The notes: a model not told the origin generated them from the letters alone. A DNA stretch of 13,583 nt from CALAED01 sp937891035 (GCA_035642125.1 DASQSZ010000172.1:1-13583), one strand, 5' to 3'. Shown: positions 1 to 7,002, counted from the stretch's first letter. Made by a program: numbers and translations.

Positions 1-540
1 GTCAACAACGCCGGGGTCGGCGCGCAGGGCACCGTCGAGGACAACGACGACGACGAGTGGCGGCGCGTGTTCGACGTCAACGTGTTCGGCATGGTCCGGG
101 TGGCCCGCGCGGCCTTGCCGTACCTGCGCCGGTCGCGGCACGCCGCGATCGTCAACACCTGCTCGATCGCGGCCACCGCCGGTCTGCCCGGCCGGGCGCT
201 GTATTCGGCGACCAAGGGCGCGGTGCTGTCGCTCACGCTGGCGATGGCGGCCGATCACATGGCGGACGGCATCCGGGTGAACTGCGTGAACCCCGGCACC
301 GCCGACACGCCCTGGGTCGGCAGGCTGCTCGCGGACGCTCCCGACCCGGTGGCCGAGCGCGCCGCGCTCGAGGCGCGCCAGCCCATGGGGCGGCTGGTCA
401 CCGCGGACGAGGTGGCCGCCGCCATCGCTTACCTGGCCGGCCCGCCGGCCGCCGCCACGACGGGCACGGCGCTCACCGTCGACGGCGGCATGCAGGGGCT
501 GCGCCCGCGCCCGACACCGCCGCCGCGCCCGCCGACCTGA
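1..540 (+). CDS. SDR-family NAD(P)-dependent oxidoreductase, 5' end outside the window
   Basis: The frame is open from base 1 to the TGA at 538-540, giving 179 visible residues. The usual family length of about 250 means roughly 70 N-terminal residues, including the glycine-rich cofactor motif, lie off the left edge. Visible are NNAG (residues 2-5) and the classical SDR active site: Asn27 in DVNVFG, Ser55 in NTCSIAA, and Tyr68 with Lys72 in YSATK. The C-terminal TGTALTVDGGM segment is also classical. The RVNCVNPGTADTPWVGRL and ARQPMGRLVTADEVA stretches resemble SDRs of oxidative 6-deoxysugar pathways, such as 2-keto-3-deoxy-L-fuconate dehydrogenase; that substrate is inferred. The protein ends in an unusual proline-rich tail after GLRPRP. 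It is followed after 41 bases by a sugar-binding lipoprotein gene on the same strand, so it probably belongs to the transport operon. The family call is firm; the substrate is not. Confidence 0.9.
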   Translation, partial: VNNAGVGAQGTVEDNDDDEWRRVFDVNVFGMVRVARAALPYLRRSRHAAIVNTCSIAATAGLPGRALYSATKGAVLSLTLAMAADHMADGIRVNCVNPGTADTPWVGRLLADAPDPVAERAALEARQPMGRLVTADEVAAAIAYLAGPPAAATTGTALTVDGGMQGLRPRPTPPPRPPT

Positions 541-581
541 TCTATCCCCTCCCCACCCCCAAGGCCCCGAAGGAGCGCACG

Positions 582-1643
582 ATGAAAAGCACCCTCACGT
601 CGGCGGCGGCACTGGTCGCGGTCGCCGCCCTGCTGGCCGGCTGCAACAGGGGGAGCGACAATGCGGCGACGGGCGACCGCGGCGCGGCGGCGGCGATCGT
701 CGGCGTCGATTATCCGCGCTCGGACACTGACTTTTGGAACTCCTACATCCGCTATGTTCCGCGGTACGGCGGCGAGCTCGGGCTCGATCTCAAGACCACC
801 AACTCCGAGAACGACATCGCCAAGCTGACCGCCAATGTGCAAACGCTGGTCGGCCAGGGCGCCAAGGGCGTCGTGCTCGCTCCGCAGGACACGGCGGCGG
901 TCGCGCCCACCCTCGACCAGCTCGCTCAGCGGAAGATCCCGGTCGTGACCATCGACACTCGGCCGGACAAGGGCGCCGTCTTCATGGTCGTGCGGGCGGA
1001 CAACAGGGCGTACGGGCAGAAGGCGTGCGAGTACCTCGGCGCCCGGCTCGAGGGCAAGGGCAAGGTCGTCATGTTCGAGGGCGATCTCGCGTCGGTCAAC
1101 GGGCGGGACCGCACCGAGGCGTTCAACGCCTGTATGAAGCAGAAGTTCCCGGACATCAGGGTCTTCGGCCTCGCCACCGAGTGGAAGGGCGACGTCGCGG
1201 CGAACAAGCTGCAGACCGTGCTCGCCGCCAACCCTGACATCAACGGCATCTATATGCAGGCCGGCGGCGTGTTCCTGGCGCCAACCATGCAGCTGCTCAA
1301 GCAGAAGAACCTGCTCGTGCCGCCGAGCGACCCCAGGCACATCTTCATCGTCTCCAACGACGGCATCCCCGAGGAGCTGCGGGCCATCGGGGCCGGCCAG
1401 ATCGACGCGACCGTGTCGCAGCCCGCCGATCTGTACGCCAAGTACGGCCTGCATTACGTCAAGGCCGCGATCGAGGGCAAGACCTTCCGGCCGGGCCCGA
1501 CCGACCACGGCTCCACGATCGTGCAGGTGCGTCCCGGCCTGCTCGAAGACCAGCTGCCCGCGCCGCTGGTCACCAAGGACGGCGGGACGCAGGGCTCACT
1601 CAAGGCCGACGACCCCAGCCTCTGGGGCAACCAGATCAAATGA
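582..1643 (+). CDS. Sugar ABC transporter substrate-binding lipoprotein (periplasmic-binding type 1, RbsB-like)
   Basis: This 353-residue protein should capture a sugar outside the membrane and deliver it to the permease and ATPase encoded next. The ATG at 582 is chosen because AGGAG at 571-575 lies 6 bases upstream and because a lipoprotein signal starts here: a short charged start, a hydrophobic Ala/Val/Leu core, and a lipobox LAGC with the lipidated Cys21. The same frame is open further upstream, to 57, but that part overlaps the SDR gene and is not coding. The mature part has the RbsB/LsrB-like order: VGVDYPRSDTDFW near residue 40, an ENDIAKLTANVQTLVGQGAKG segment typical of the first lobe, VVTIDTRPD, and IFIVSNDGIPEELRAI near residue 260. 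The ATPase gene starts 34 bases after the stop. The ligand cannot be read from sequence; the neighbouring oxidoreductases suggest a monosaccharide oxidised after uptake. Confidence 0.93.
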   Translation: MKSTLTSAAALVAVAALLAGCNRGSDNAATGDRGAAAAIVGVDYPRSDTDFWNSYIRYVPRYGGELGLDLKTTNSENDIAKLTANVQTLVGQGAKGVVLAPQDTAAVAPTLDQLAQRKIPVVTIDTRPDKGAVFMVVRADNRAYGQKACEYLGARLEGKGKVVMFEGDLASVNGRDRTEAFNACMKQKFPDIRVFGLATEWKGDVAANKLQTVLAANPDINGIYMQAGGVFLAPTMQLLKQKNLLVPPSDPRHIFIVSNDGIPEELRAIGAGQIDATVSQPADLYAKYGLHYVKAAIEGKTFRPGPTDHGSTIVQVRPGLLEDQLPAPLVTKDGGTQGSLKADDPSLWGNQIK

Positions 1644-1661
1644 TCACCGGACAAATAGATC

Positions 1662-1700
1662 ATGAGCGAATGATCCGATGAGCGATGATCCGATGAGCGA
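1662..1700 (+). repeat. Tandem 15/16-base repeat over the ATPase start codon
   Basis: ATGAGCGAATGATCCG (1662-1677) is followed by ATGAGCGATGATCCG (1678-1692) and a third partial copy ATGAGCGA (1693-1700). The second and third copies carry in-frame ATGs for the ATPase (1678 and 1693). The first ATG (1662) gives only Met-Ser-Glu-stop. Between copies, ATGs at 1670 and 1685 give Met-Ile-Arg-stop, whose TGA overlaps the next start as ATGA. There is no clear Shine-Dalgarno before any of these ATGs. The layout would suit translational coupling, but that role is an inference. Confidence 0.8.
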
Positions 1701-3195
1701 GGTAGCGGCCGCGCACGCGGTCACCAAGCGGTTCGGCGGCACGCTGGCGCTCGACGGTGTCTCACTGGCCGTCAGGACCGGCGAGATCCACGCGCTCGTC
1801 GGCCGCAACGGCGCCGGCAAGTCGACGCTCGTGTCGCTGCTGACCGGGCTGCTCTCGCCGGACGAGGGCGAGGTGACGTTCGGCGGCGCGCCGGCCCCGC
1901 CGATCTCCGACCGCGAGGCGTGGCGGCGCCGGGTGGCCTGCGTCTACCAAAAGTCCACGGTCATCCCGTCGCTGTCGGTGGCGGAGAACGTCTTCCTCAA
2001 CCGGCAGGACCGGCGCCACGGCCGCCTCCCGCTGATCTCGTGGCGATCCGTTCGGCGGCGGGCCCGCGAGCTGCTGCGGGCCTGGGAGGTCGACGTCGAC
2101 GTCGAGCAGCCGGCGGAGCGGCTGACGGTCGAGCAGCGGCAGCTTGTCGAGATCGCCCGGGCGCTCTCGCACGGGTCGCGGTTCATCATCCTCGACGAGC
2201 CGACCGCCCAGCTCGACGGGCAGGCGATCGAGCGGCTCTTCGAGCGGATGCGGGCGCTGCGCGCCCAGGACGTCACGTTCCTGTTCATCAGCCACCACCT
2301 CGAAGAGGTCTACGAGGTCTGCGACACCGTCAGCGTGCTGCGCGACGCCCGGCACGTCGTCACCGCGCCGGTGGCCGAACTCGGCGAGCGGGACCTCGTC
2401 GCGGCCATGACGGGCGCGGCGACGGGGCTGATCGCCGCGACGGCCGACCGGCCGGCCCCGGCTGCCGACGCCGCCCCCGCCCTTCGGGTCGACGGGCTCG
2501 GCCTGCCCGGCCTGTTCGACGACGTGTCGTTCGCCGTCCGGCCCGGGGAGATCGTCGGGCTGGCCGGCGCGGGCGGCTCGGGCAAGATGGCGGTCGCAGA
2601 GTGCGTGGTCGGGCTGCGCCGGGCCGCGACCGGCACGATCGAGATCGCGGGGACTAGACCCCCGCCGGGCAGCGTCGCCGCCGCGCTCGCCGCCGGCGTC
2701 GGGTTCGTCCCGCAGGACCGGCATCGCCAGGGGCTCGTCCCCGCCCTGTCCATCGCCGAGAACGTCACCATGACGATCCCCGAGCGCCTCGGCCGGTACG
2801 GGTTCATCGGCCCACGGCGGCGCGGCGCGCTCGGCGCGCGGGCGATCGACGAGCTGACCATCAAGGCGTCGGGTTCCGAGCAGCCGGTGTCCGCGCTGTC
2901 CGGCGGCAACCAGCAAAAGGTCGTCATGGCGCGGGCGCTGGCCGGGGATCCCAAGGCGCTGGTGCTCTCGCAGCCCACAGCGGGGGTCGACGTCAGGGCC
3001 AAAGAGACGCTGCTCGCCGCGGCTGAGAACGCGGCCCGCGCCGGGGCCGGCGTGCTGATCGTCTCCGACGACCTCGACGACCTGCGGCGCTGCGACCGAG
3101 TGCTCGTCATGTTCAAAGGCTCGGTCGTGGGAGAGCGGCCCAGCGGCTGGCGTGACCACGACCTCATCGCGGCCATGGAAGGAATCGCGACATGA
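1678..3195 (+). CDS. Sugar ABC transporter ATP-binding protein, two fused NBDs (RbsA/MglA type)
   Basis: This 505-residue cytoplasmic protein carries two nucleotide-binding domains in one chain and should power sugar import with the neighbouring permease. NBD1 (about 10-245) is complete: Walker A GRNGAGKST (42-50), Q-loop Gln91, signature LTVEQR (149-154), Walker B FIILDE (169-174) and switch His206 in ISHHLEE. NBD2 (about 268-500) has a good signature LSGGNQQ (407-413) and Q-loop Gln346. Its Walker A reads GAGGSGKM, with Met304 where Ser or Thr binds magnesium, and its Walker B reads ALVLSQ (427-432), with Ser-Gln replacing the catalytic Asp-Glu. The switch His is Asp464. NBD2 is therefore probably non-hydrolytic, in keeping with the asymmetry common in this family. 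The start could be 1678 or 1693, since both lie in a tandem repeat without a clear Shine-Dalgarno. The last codons overlap the permease start (ATGA). Confidence 0.94.
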   Translation: MSDDPMSEVAAAHAVTKRFGGTLALDGVSLAVRTGEIHALVGRNGAGKSTLVSLLTGLLSPDEGEVTFGGAPAPPISDREAWRRRVACVYQKSTVIPSLSVAENVFLNRQDRRHGRLPLISWRSVRRRARELLRAWEVDVDVEQPAERLTVEQRQLVEIARALSHGSRFIILDEPTAQLDGQAIERLFERMRALRAQDVTFLFISHHLEEVYEVCDTVSVLRDARHVVTAPVAELGERDLVAAMTGAATGLIAATADRPAPAADAAPALRVDGLGLPGLFDDVSFAVRPGEIVGLAGAGGSGKMAVAECVVGLRRAATGTIEIAGTRPPPGSVAAALAAGVGFVPQDRHRQGLVPALSIAENVTMTIPERLGRYGFIGPRRRGALGARAIDELTIKASGSEQPVSALSGGNQQKVVMARALAGDPKALVLSQPTAGVDVRAKETLLAAAENAARAGAGVLIVSDDLDDLRRCDRVLVMFKGSVVGERPSGWRDHDLIAAMEGIAT

Positions 3196-4169
3196 GCGCA
3201 ACCGCCGGGCTGCGGATCGCCCGGCTGCGCGACCTCGCGCTGGTCCCGGCCATCCTGGGCATGATGGTCGTCGGCTGGATCGTCAGCCCCGCCTTCCTGC
3301 ACTGGACGAACCTGCAGAACGTCCTTCAGCAGCAGTCGGAGGTGTCGCTGCTGGTGCTGGCCGAGGCGCTGGTGCTGCTGTGCGGGCGGATGGACCTGTC
3401 GCTGGAGTCGACGTTCGGGCTCGCGCCGGGGATCGCGGCCTGGCTGGTGCTCGCGCCCGGAGTCGCGCACGGGCTCGGCTGGCTGCCCGGCGGCTGGGCG
3501 GTCCCGATCACGCTCGCGGTTGGGCTCGTCATCGGACTGACGAACGGGCTGCTGATCGTACGGTTCGGGCTCAACGGGTTCATCGTGACGCTCGGCATGC
3601 TGATCGTGCTGCGCGGCCTGCTGACCGGCGTCAGCGGCGGCCAGACCTTCTTCAACCTGCCCCCGTCGATGATCTATCTGGGCAACGCGGTGTGGCTGGG
3701 GCTGCCGGCGTCGATCTGGATCTGCCTGATCCTGTACGCGCTGGCGATCGTGGTCACCGGGTATACGAGGTTCGGCCGCGCGCTGTACGCGATCGGCGGC
3801 AACCCCGACGCGGCACGCGCCGCCGGCATCCGGGTCGACCGGGTGCTGTGGACGACCCTCGCGGTCGCCGGCCTGCTCGCCGCGCTGGGCGGGCTGTTGC
3901 TCACCGGGCGGCTCGCGTCGGTCGCGGCCGCCCAGGGCAACGGCGCGATCTTCACGGTGTTCGCGGCGGCGGTCATCGGCGGCGTCTCGCTGAGCGGCGG
4001 CCGCGGCACGATCTTCGGCGCGTTCACCGGGATCCTGCTGCTTTATCTCATTCAGAACGTGCTGACGCTTGGCGGGGTGCCCGCGCAATGGATCGGCGCG
4101 CTGAACGGTGCGATCATCCTCATAGCGCTGATCATCAGCAGGATCACGTCCGGACAGGCACAAAACTAG
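3192..4169 (+). CDS. Sugar ABC transporter permease (RbsC-like, BPD_transp_2)
   Basis: This 325-residue, very hydrophobic protein should form the membrane channel of the sugar importer, probably as a homodimer because no second permease gene is present. Long apolar segments are visible at about 16-36, 50-64, 72-90, 103-123, 127-145, 172-190, 218-238, 253-266, 276-292 and 301-316, consistent with 8-10 transmembrane helices. Family motifs are GRMDLSL (65-71; GGIDLSVG-like in RbsC), GNPDAARAAGI (203-213, the cytoplasmic coupling loop) and AAVIGGVSLSGGRGT near 259-273. The start ATG at 3192 overlaps the ATPase stop as ATGA, and AAGGA at 3179-3183 sits 8 bases upstream, so translation is likely coupled. 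The aldo/keto reductase gene begins 22 bases after the stop. Length and motif order are normal for the family. Confidence 0.93.
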   Translation: MSATAGLRIARLRDLALVPAILGMMVVGWIVSPAFLHWTNLQNVLQQQSEVSLLVLAEALVLLCGRMDLSLESTFGLAPGIAAWLVLAPGVAHGLGWLPGGWAVPITLAVGLVIGLTNGLLIVRFGLNGFIVTLGMLIVLRGLLTGVSGGQTFFNLPPSMIYLGNAVWLGLPASIWICLILYALAIVVTGYTRFGRALYAIGGNPDAARAAGIRVDRVLWTTLAVAGLLAALGGLLLTGRLASVAAAQGNGAIFTVFAAAVIGGVSLSGGRGTIFGAFTGILLLYLIQNVLTLGGVPAQWIGALNGAIILIALIISRITSGQAQN

Positions 4170-4191
4170 GTGGATACGGCGGACGCGGCAC

Positions 4192-5139
4192 GTGGAGACG
4201 AAGAGGCTGGGGAGCGGCGACGTCGAGGTGACCAGGCTCGCGCTGGGCGGCGCGGCGATCGGCGGCCTCTACAGCCCCGTCCCCGAGGAGACCGCGCTGG
4301 CCGCCGTACGGCGGGCGCTGGAGCGCGGGATGCGCTACGTCGACACCGCGCCACACTACGGGGCCGGCCGCGGCGAGGAACGGCTCGGCCGGGCGCTGGC
4401 CGGAGTGCCGCGAGCGTCGTACGCCGTGTCCACCAAGGTCGGCCGGGCGCTGGTCCCGCTGGAGCCGGGGGAGCCGCCTGAGCTCGCCGGCTTCGCCGAT
4501 CCGCTCCCGTACAAGCGCAGGTGGGACTGGAGCCGGGACGGCATCATGCGCACGCTGGAGTCGTCGCTGCGCCGGCTGGGCCTCGATCGCGTCGACATCG
4601 CCTACCTGCACGACCCCGACGACCACGAGGACGAGGTCTACGCGACCGCGTACCCGGCGCTGGCCGCGCTGCGCGACGAAGGCGTGGTCGGCGCCATCGG
4701 CGCGGGGATGAATCAGACCGCGATGCTTACCCGGTTCGTCGAGCGGCTCGATCTCGACGTGGTGCTGTGCGCCGGCCGCTACACGCTCTTGGACCGCTCT
4801 GCCGAGCGCGACCTGCTGCCCGCCTGTCTGCGGCGCGGCGTGCCGGTCGTGATCGGTGGCGTGTACAACTCAGGGTTGCTCGCCGATCCGCGGCGTGGGG
4901 CGAGGTTCGACTACCTCCCGGCGGACGGGTCGCTGATCGAGCGGGCGCGTGCGCTGCGCGACGCCTGCGCCGCCTACGGTGTGCCGCTGCGGGCGGCGGC
5001 GCTGCGGTTCCCGCTGCGGCATCCCGCGGTGGCGAGCGTTCTCGTCGGCTGCCGTACGCCGGAGGAGGCCGACGACAACGCGGACATGTTCGGCCGCGAC
5101 ATCCACCACGCCCTGTGGGCCGACCTAGCGAGCCATTAA
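4192..5139 (+). CDS. Aldo/keto reductase, aldose 1-dehydrogenase-like
   Basis: This 315-residue cytosolic oxidoreductase has the AKR catalytic tetrad: Asp51 (YVDTAP), Tyr56 (HYG), Lys82 (STKVGR) and His140 (AYLHDPDD). The opening GGAAIGGLYSPVPEE segment, DTAPHYGAGRGEERLGRAL, and the late VASVLVGCRTPEE segment match the D-threo-aldose 1-dehydrogenase (L-fucose dehydrogenase) and pyridoxal 4-dehydrogenase branch. By family precedent it would oxidise a free sugar to its lactone with NAD(P)+. The operon's transporter supports a sugar substrate over pyridoxal, but this is inference. The GTG start at 4192 is the first start in frame that keeps the N-terminal strand (KRLGSGDVEVTRLALGG). It lies 22 bases after the permease stop with only a weak purine stretch upstream, so coupling to the permease is plausible. 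No residue defects are visible. Confidence 0.92.
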   Translation: METKRLGSGDVEVTRLALGGAAIGGLYSPVPEETALAAVRRALERGMRYVDTAPHYGAGRGEERLGRALAGVPRASYAVSTKVGRALVPLEPGEPPELAGFADPLPYKRRWDWSRDGIMRTLESSLRRLGLDRVDIAYLHDPDDHEDEVYATAYPALAALRDEGVVGAIGAGMNQTAMLTRFVERLDLDVVLCAGRYTLLDRSAERDLLPACLRRGVPVVIGGVYNSGLLADPRRGARFDYLPADGSLIERARALRDACAAYGVPLRAAALRFPLRHPAVASVLVGCRTPEEADDNADMFGRDIHHALWADLASH

Positions 5140-5158
5140 CCGGTCGCTGACGACGGTT
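5138..5158 (+). terminator. Bulged hairpin on the aldo/keto reductase stop codon
   Basis: AACC-(G)-GTCG pairs with CGAC-GGTT around a CTGA loop, an eight-pair stem with one bulged G. It starts inside the TAA stop of the last operon gene. No T-run follows, which is usual for actinobacterial hairpin terminators. The role as end of the sugar operon is inferred from position. Confidence 0.4.
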
Positions 5159-5172
5159 GGCCTGATTGCGCC

Positions 5173-5531
5173 GTGCCTGAGATCCGACGGATCGCGAGTC
5201 TGCTCATCGCTCGGTATAGGCTTAGCCCTCCGGTCGACGTCCATAGTCTGGCCGAACGCTTCGCTGACCTGGAGGTCTGCGATTGGCCGTTCCAATGTGA
5301 GGGCGTAGCCGTCCTCTCCCGATCACGTCCGAAGATCTTCATCAGAAAGACTGTGAATCGACGTAGGGAGCGGTTCACGGCCCACAAGCTAGGCATGTCG
5401 TGATTGGCTGGCACCTGGACAATCTTGGCGTAAGTACTGGGTGGACTGCGGAGATCGGTGCCGGGACGAACCAGGCGGAAGTGTCCCATCGACCCCATAC
5501 ACCGCTCCAGTCGGCGCTAACCGGGCGCTAA
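5173..5531 (+). pseudogene. Broken ImmA/IrrE-family metallopeptidase remnant
   Basis: From GTG 5173 the frame encodes IRRIASLLIARYRLSPPVDV, then CDWPFQCEGVAVL, then RPKIFIRKTVNRRRERFT. This is the usual N-terminal half of small actinobacterial ImmA/IrrE (DUF955) proteins, which cleave repressors or other regulators. The family zinc motif RFTLAHELGH is damaged in three ways: the Leu codon is missing (RFT-AH), the catalytic Glu is Lys (AAG at 5386-5388), and one base is lost at about 5393. The frame therefore ends at a TGA (5401-5403). Reading from 5394 in the next frame restores HVVIGWHLDN, the expected continuation, and runs to TAA 5529-5531, but the rest no longer resembles the family. No XRE partner gene sits directly upstream. 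The remnant follows the sugar operon by 33 bases and is functionally unrelated to it. The protein is almost certainly inactive. Confidence 0.72.
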
Positions 5532-5746
5532 CAGAACCTGAGGAATGCCAACACCCCGGTGGCGTTCAGCCCTGACGGCAAGACCCTTGCCACCGGGGGC
5601 GGCGATGGCACCGTACGATTATGGAACGTCGCTTTCCCTGCTGACGCCTTCTCTCCACGCTCTGCAGCAATACAGGGGCGTCGTTGACCCGTGAGGAGTG
5701 GGATCGTTATATCCCGACAGAACAGTTCCAACGAGTGTGTCCCTGA
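5532..5746 (+). pseudogene. C-terminal remnant of a WD40-repeat protein, frameshifted
   Basis: One clear WD40 blade is encoded from about 5559: VAFSPDGKTLATGGGDG followed by TVRLWNV. The same frame then stops at TGA 5685-5687. One frame over, from about 5645, the sequence reads LLSTLCSNTGASLTREEW and then DRYIP, ending at TGA 5744-5746 after RVCP. That is the characteristic tail (a short LxxLC segment, then LTxxEWxxYxP and CP at the end) of large actinobacterial WD40 proteins, often fused to kinase or NTPase domains. The frame change falls at about 5640-5650. Only the last blade and tail survive; everything upstream is gone and the fragment abuts the metallopeptidase remnant at 5531. It has no start codon or ribosome site of its own. 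Family recognition is good; the parent protein cannot be known. Confidence 0.75.
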
Positions 5747-6154
5747 CTCAGGCGACGGCGACTGAATAGAAACACTTAATCCGAAGCACCATCAAGTCAA
5801 CGGTGGTTCCGGCGTTTCGCGAGACGGTGATCGACTCGGTGACAACGAGACCTCGCGGATTATCGAGACGGCCAACGGCGGGACACCGACCCGCCAGCAC
5901 GTTCAACCTGTGGGTTCATGAATGGGAACAGCGCGGACACCAGTGTCCGTGCTACTGGGGGAAGCTCAGGTTGCGGCTCCGTGGGCCATCCGTATCACTG
6001 AGCTGGTGGGCCAAGGCATCCACCATGGAGTGCATCGGCGGCTCTGCGGGAAGGGCTCGCCTTGGGCCCTTCGGTGGAAGCGATATCGGCGCACTGACCG
6101 GGTATCGCGCGTAACATTCCGACGACAACAGTCGTATAGGGGGAGATCGCCTCC
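5747..6154. other. 408-base stretch without a convincing gene
   Basis: Base composition here is less GC-rich than in the operon. Short open frames exist at 5803-6114 and 5922-6158 on the + strand, but neither has a Shine-Dalgarno site or a product I recognise, and the second runs into the methyltransferase start. Another + frame, ending at a TGA near 5920, encodes DNETSRIIETANGGTPTRQH, which looks protein-like but is not a family I can name. The stretch may be further gene debris. A perfect inverted repeat at 5934-5949 is listed separately. The last 20 bases hold the ribosome site of the methyltransferase gene. Confidence 0.5.
5934..5949. repeat. Perfect 7-base inverted repeat CGGACAC-CA-GTGTCCG
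   Basis: The two arms CGGACAC (5934-5940) and GTGTCCG (5943-5949) are exact reverse complements with two bases between. The short centre makes it more like a dimeric-regulator operator than an RNA hairpin. It lies 205 bases before the methyltransferase start. The same arm sequence occurs in the hairpin at 9778-9806. Function unknown. Confidence 0.4.
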
Positions 6155-6976
6155 ATGATGGACACTTCGCCAGACCATGAGCTGCCCCAAACTTCCAAGA
6201 TCGATACCACGGTGCCGCACTCGGCTCGGATCTGGAACTACTGGCTTGGCGGGAAAGACAACTACGCCGTCGATCGGGAGGCGGGGGACAAATACCGCGA
6301 GCAGGCCCCCGGCGTGGTCGATATGGCCAGAGCCTCGCGGGTCTTCTTGACCCGCGCCGTCCGCTATGTCGCCACCGAGGAGGGCATCCGGCAGTTCCTC
6401 GACATCGGCACCGGGCTGCCGACGATGGACAACACCCACAACGTCGCCCAGCGTGCCGCGCCCGAATCCAAGATCGTTTATGTTGACAACGATCCGTTGG
6501 TGCTGGCACACGCCCGTGGGCTGTTGACCAACACCACGCCCGAGGGCGTCACCATGTATGTGGAGGCCGACCTGCGCCGACCGGACGTGATCTTGGTAGA
6601 GGCCGCCAGGACGTTGGACTTCAGCCGGCCGATCGCCCTCATGCTGATGGGGATCTTGGGCCACATACAGGACTGGGAAGAGGCCAAGTCGATCGTGCGG
6701 CGGCTGCTGGACGGGCTTTGCCCGGGCAGCTTCCTCTTGCACTACGACGGCACGTACGAGGTTCAGGGCGAGGCGCTGCAGCAGGCACAGGAGGAGTACG
6801 ACGACACCGGCGCGGTGCCGTACGTCCTGCGCGAGCCGGCTCAACTCGCGGAGCTCTACGAGGGCATGGAGCTGGTCGAGCCCGGCCAGGTGTCGTGTCT
6901 GAAGTGGCGCCCCGAGGCCGATGTGTTCGAGCCCAAGGAGGTCGACGTGTACGGGGCGGTCGCCCGCAAGCCCTGA
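6155..6976 (+). CDS. SAM-dependent methyltransferase, DUF574/Methyltransf_19 family
   Basis: This 273-residue protein belongs to an actinobacterial family of predicted class I SAM-dependent methyltransferases whose substrates are mostly unknown. The family signature near the N-terminus is complete: PHSARIWNYWLGGKDNYAVD (21-40). SAM-binding motif I is FLDIGTGL (81-88), the acidic ribose-binding strand is YVDNDP (109-114), and EADLRRP (137-143) follows. The core continues with LMLMGILGHI (162-171) and LLDGLCPGSFLLHYDG, as in normal members. The length is typical. ATG 6155 is preferred over ATG 6158 because the GGGGGAG at 6139-6145 is then 9 bases away. The gene is flanked by gene debris on the left and about 500 gene-free bases on the right, so it is probably transcribed alone. 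No promoter could be assigned confidently. The natural substrate is unknown. Confidence 0.92.
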   Translation: MMDTSPDHELPQTSKIDTTVPHSARIWNYWLGGKDNYAVDREAGDKYREQAPGVVDMARASRVFLTRAVRYVATEEGIRQFLDIGTGLPTMDNTHNVAQRAAPESKIVYVDNDPLVLAHARGLLTNTTPEGVTMYVEADLRRPDVILVEAARTLDFSRPIALMLMGILGHIQDWEEAKSIVRRLLDGLCPGSFLLHYDGTYEVQGEALQQAQEEYDDTGAVPYVLREPAQLAELYEGMELVEPGQVSCLKWRPEADVFEPKEVDVYGAVARKP

Positions 6977-6985
6977 CCATCGGAT

Positions 6986-7002
6986 GCGGCGTGCCGCGGC
7001 AC
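6986..7002 (+). terminator. GC-rich palindrome just after the methyltransferase gene
   Basis: GTGCCGCGGCAC at 6991-7002 is a perfect 12-base palindrome, overlapped by a second dyad GCGG-cgtg-CCGC (6986-6997). It begins 9 bases past the stop codon and could end transcription, although no T-run follows at once. Stems are short, so this is a weak call. Confidence 0.25.

Noticed and set aside
57..581. Upstream extension of the binding-protein frame
   Set aside because: Open by GC bias only; it overlaps the SDR gene in another frame, and the lipoprotein signal with its Shine-Dalgarno starts at 582.
429..4163. Long - strand open frames (429-1508, 1762-3201, 2310-4163)
   Set aside because: Rich in Arg, Asp, Gly and Pro without domain motifs, and antisense to strongly supported genes; typical shadows in GC-rich DNA.
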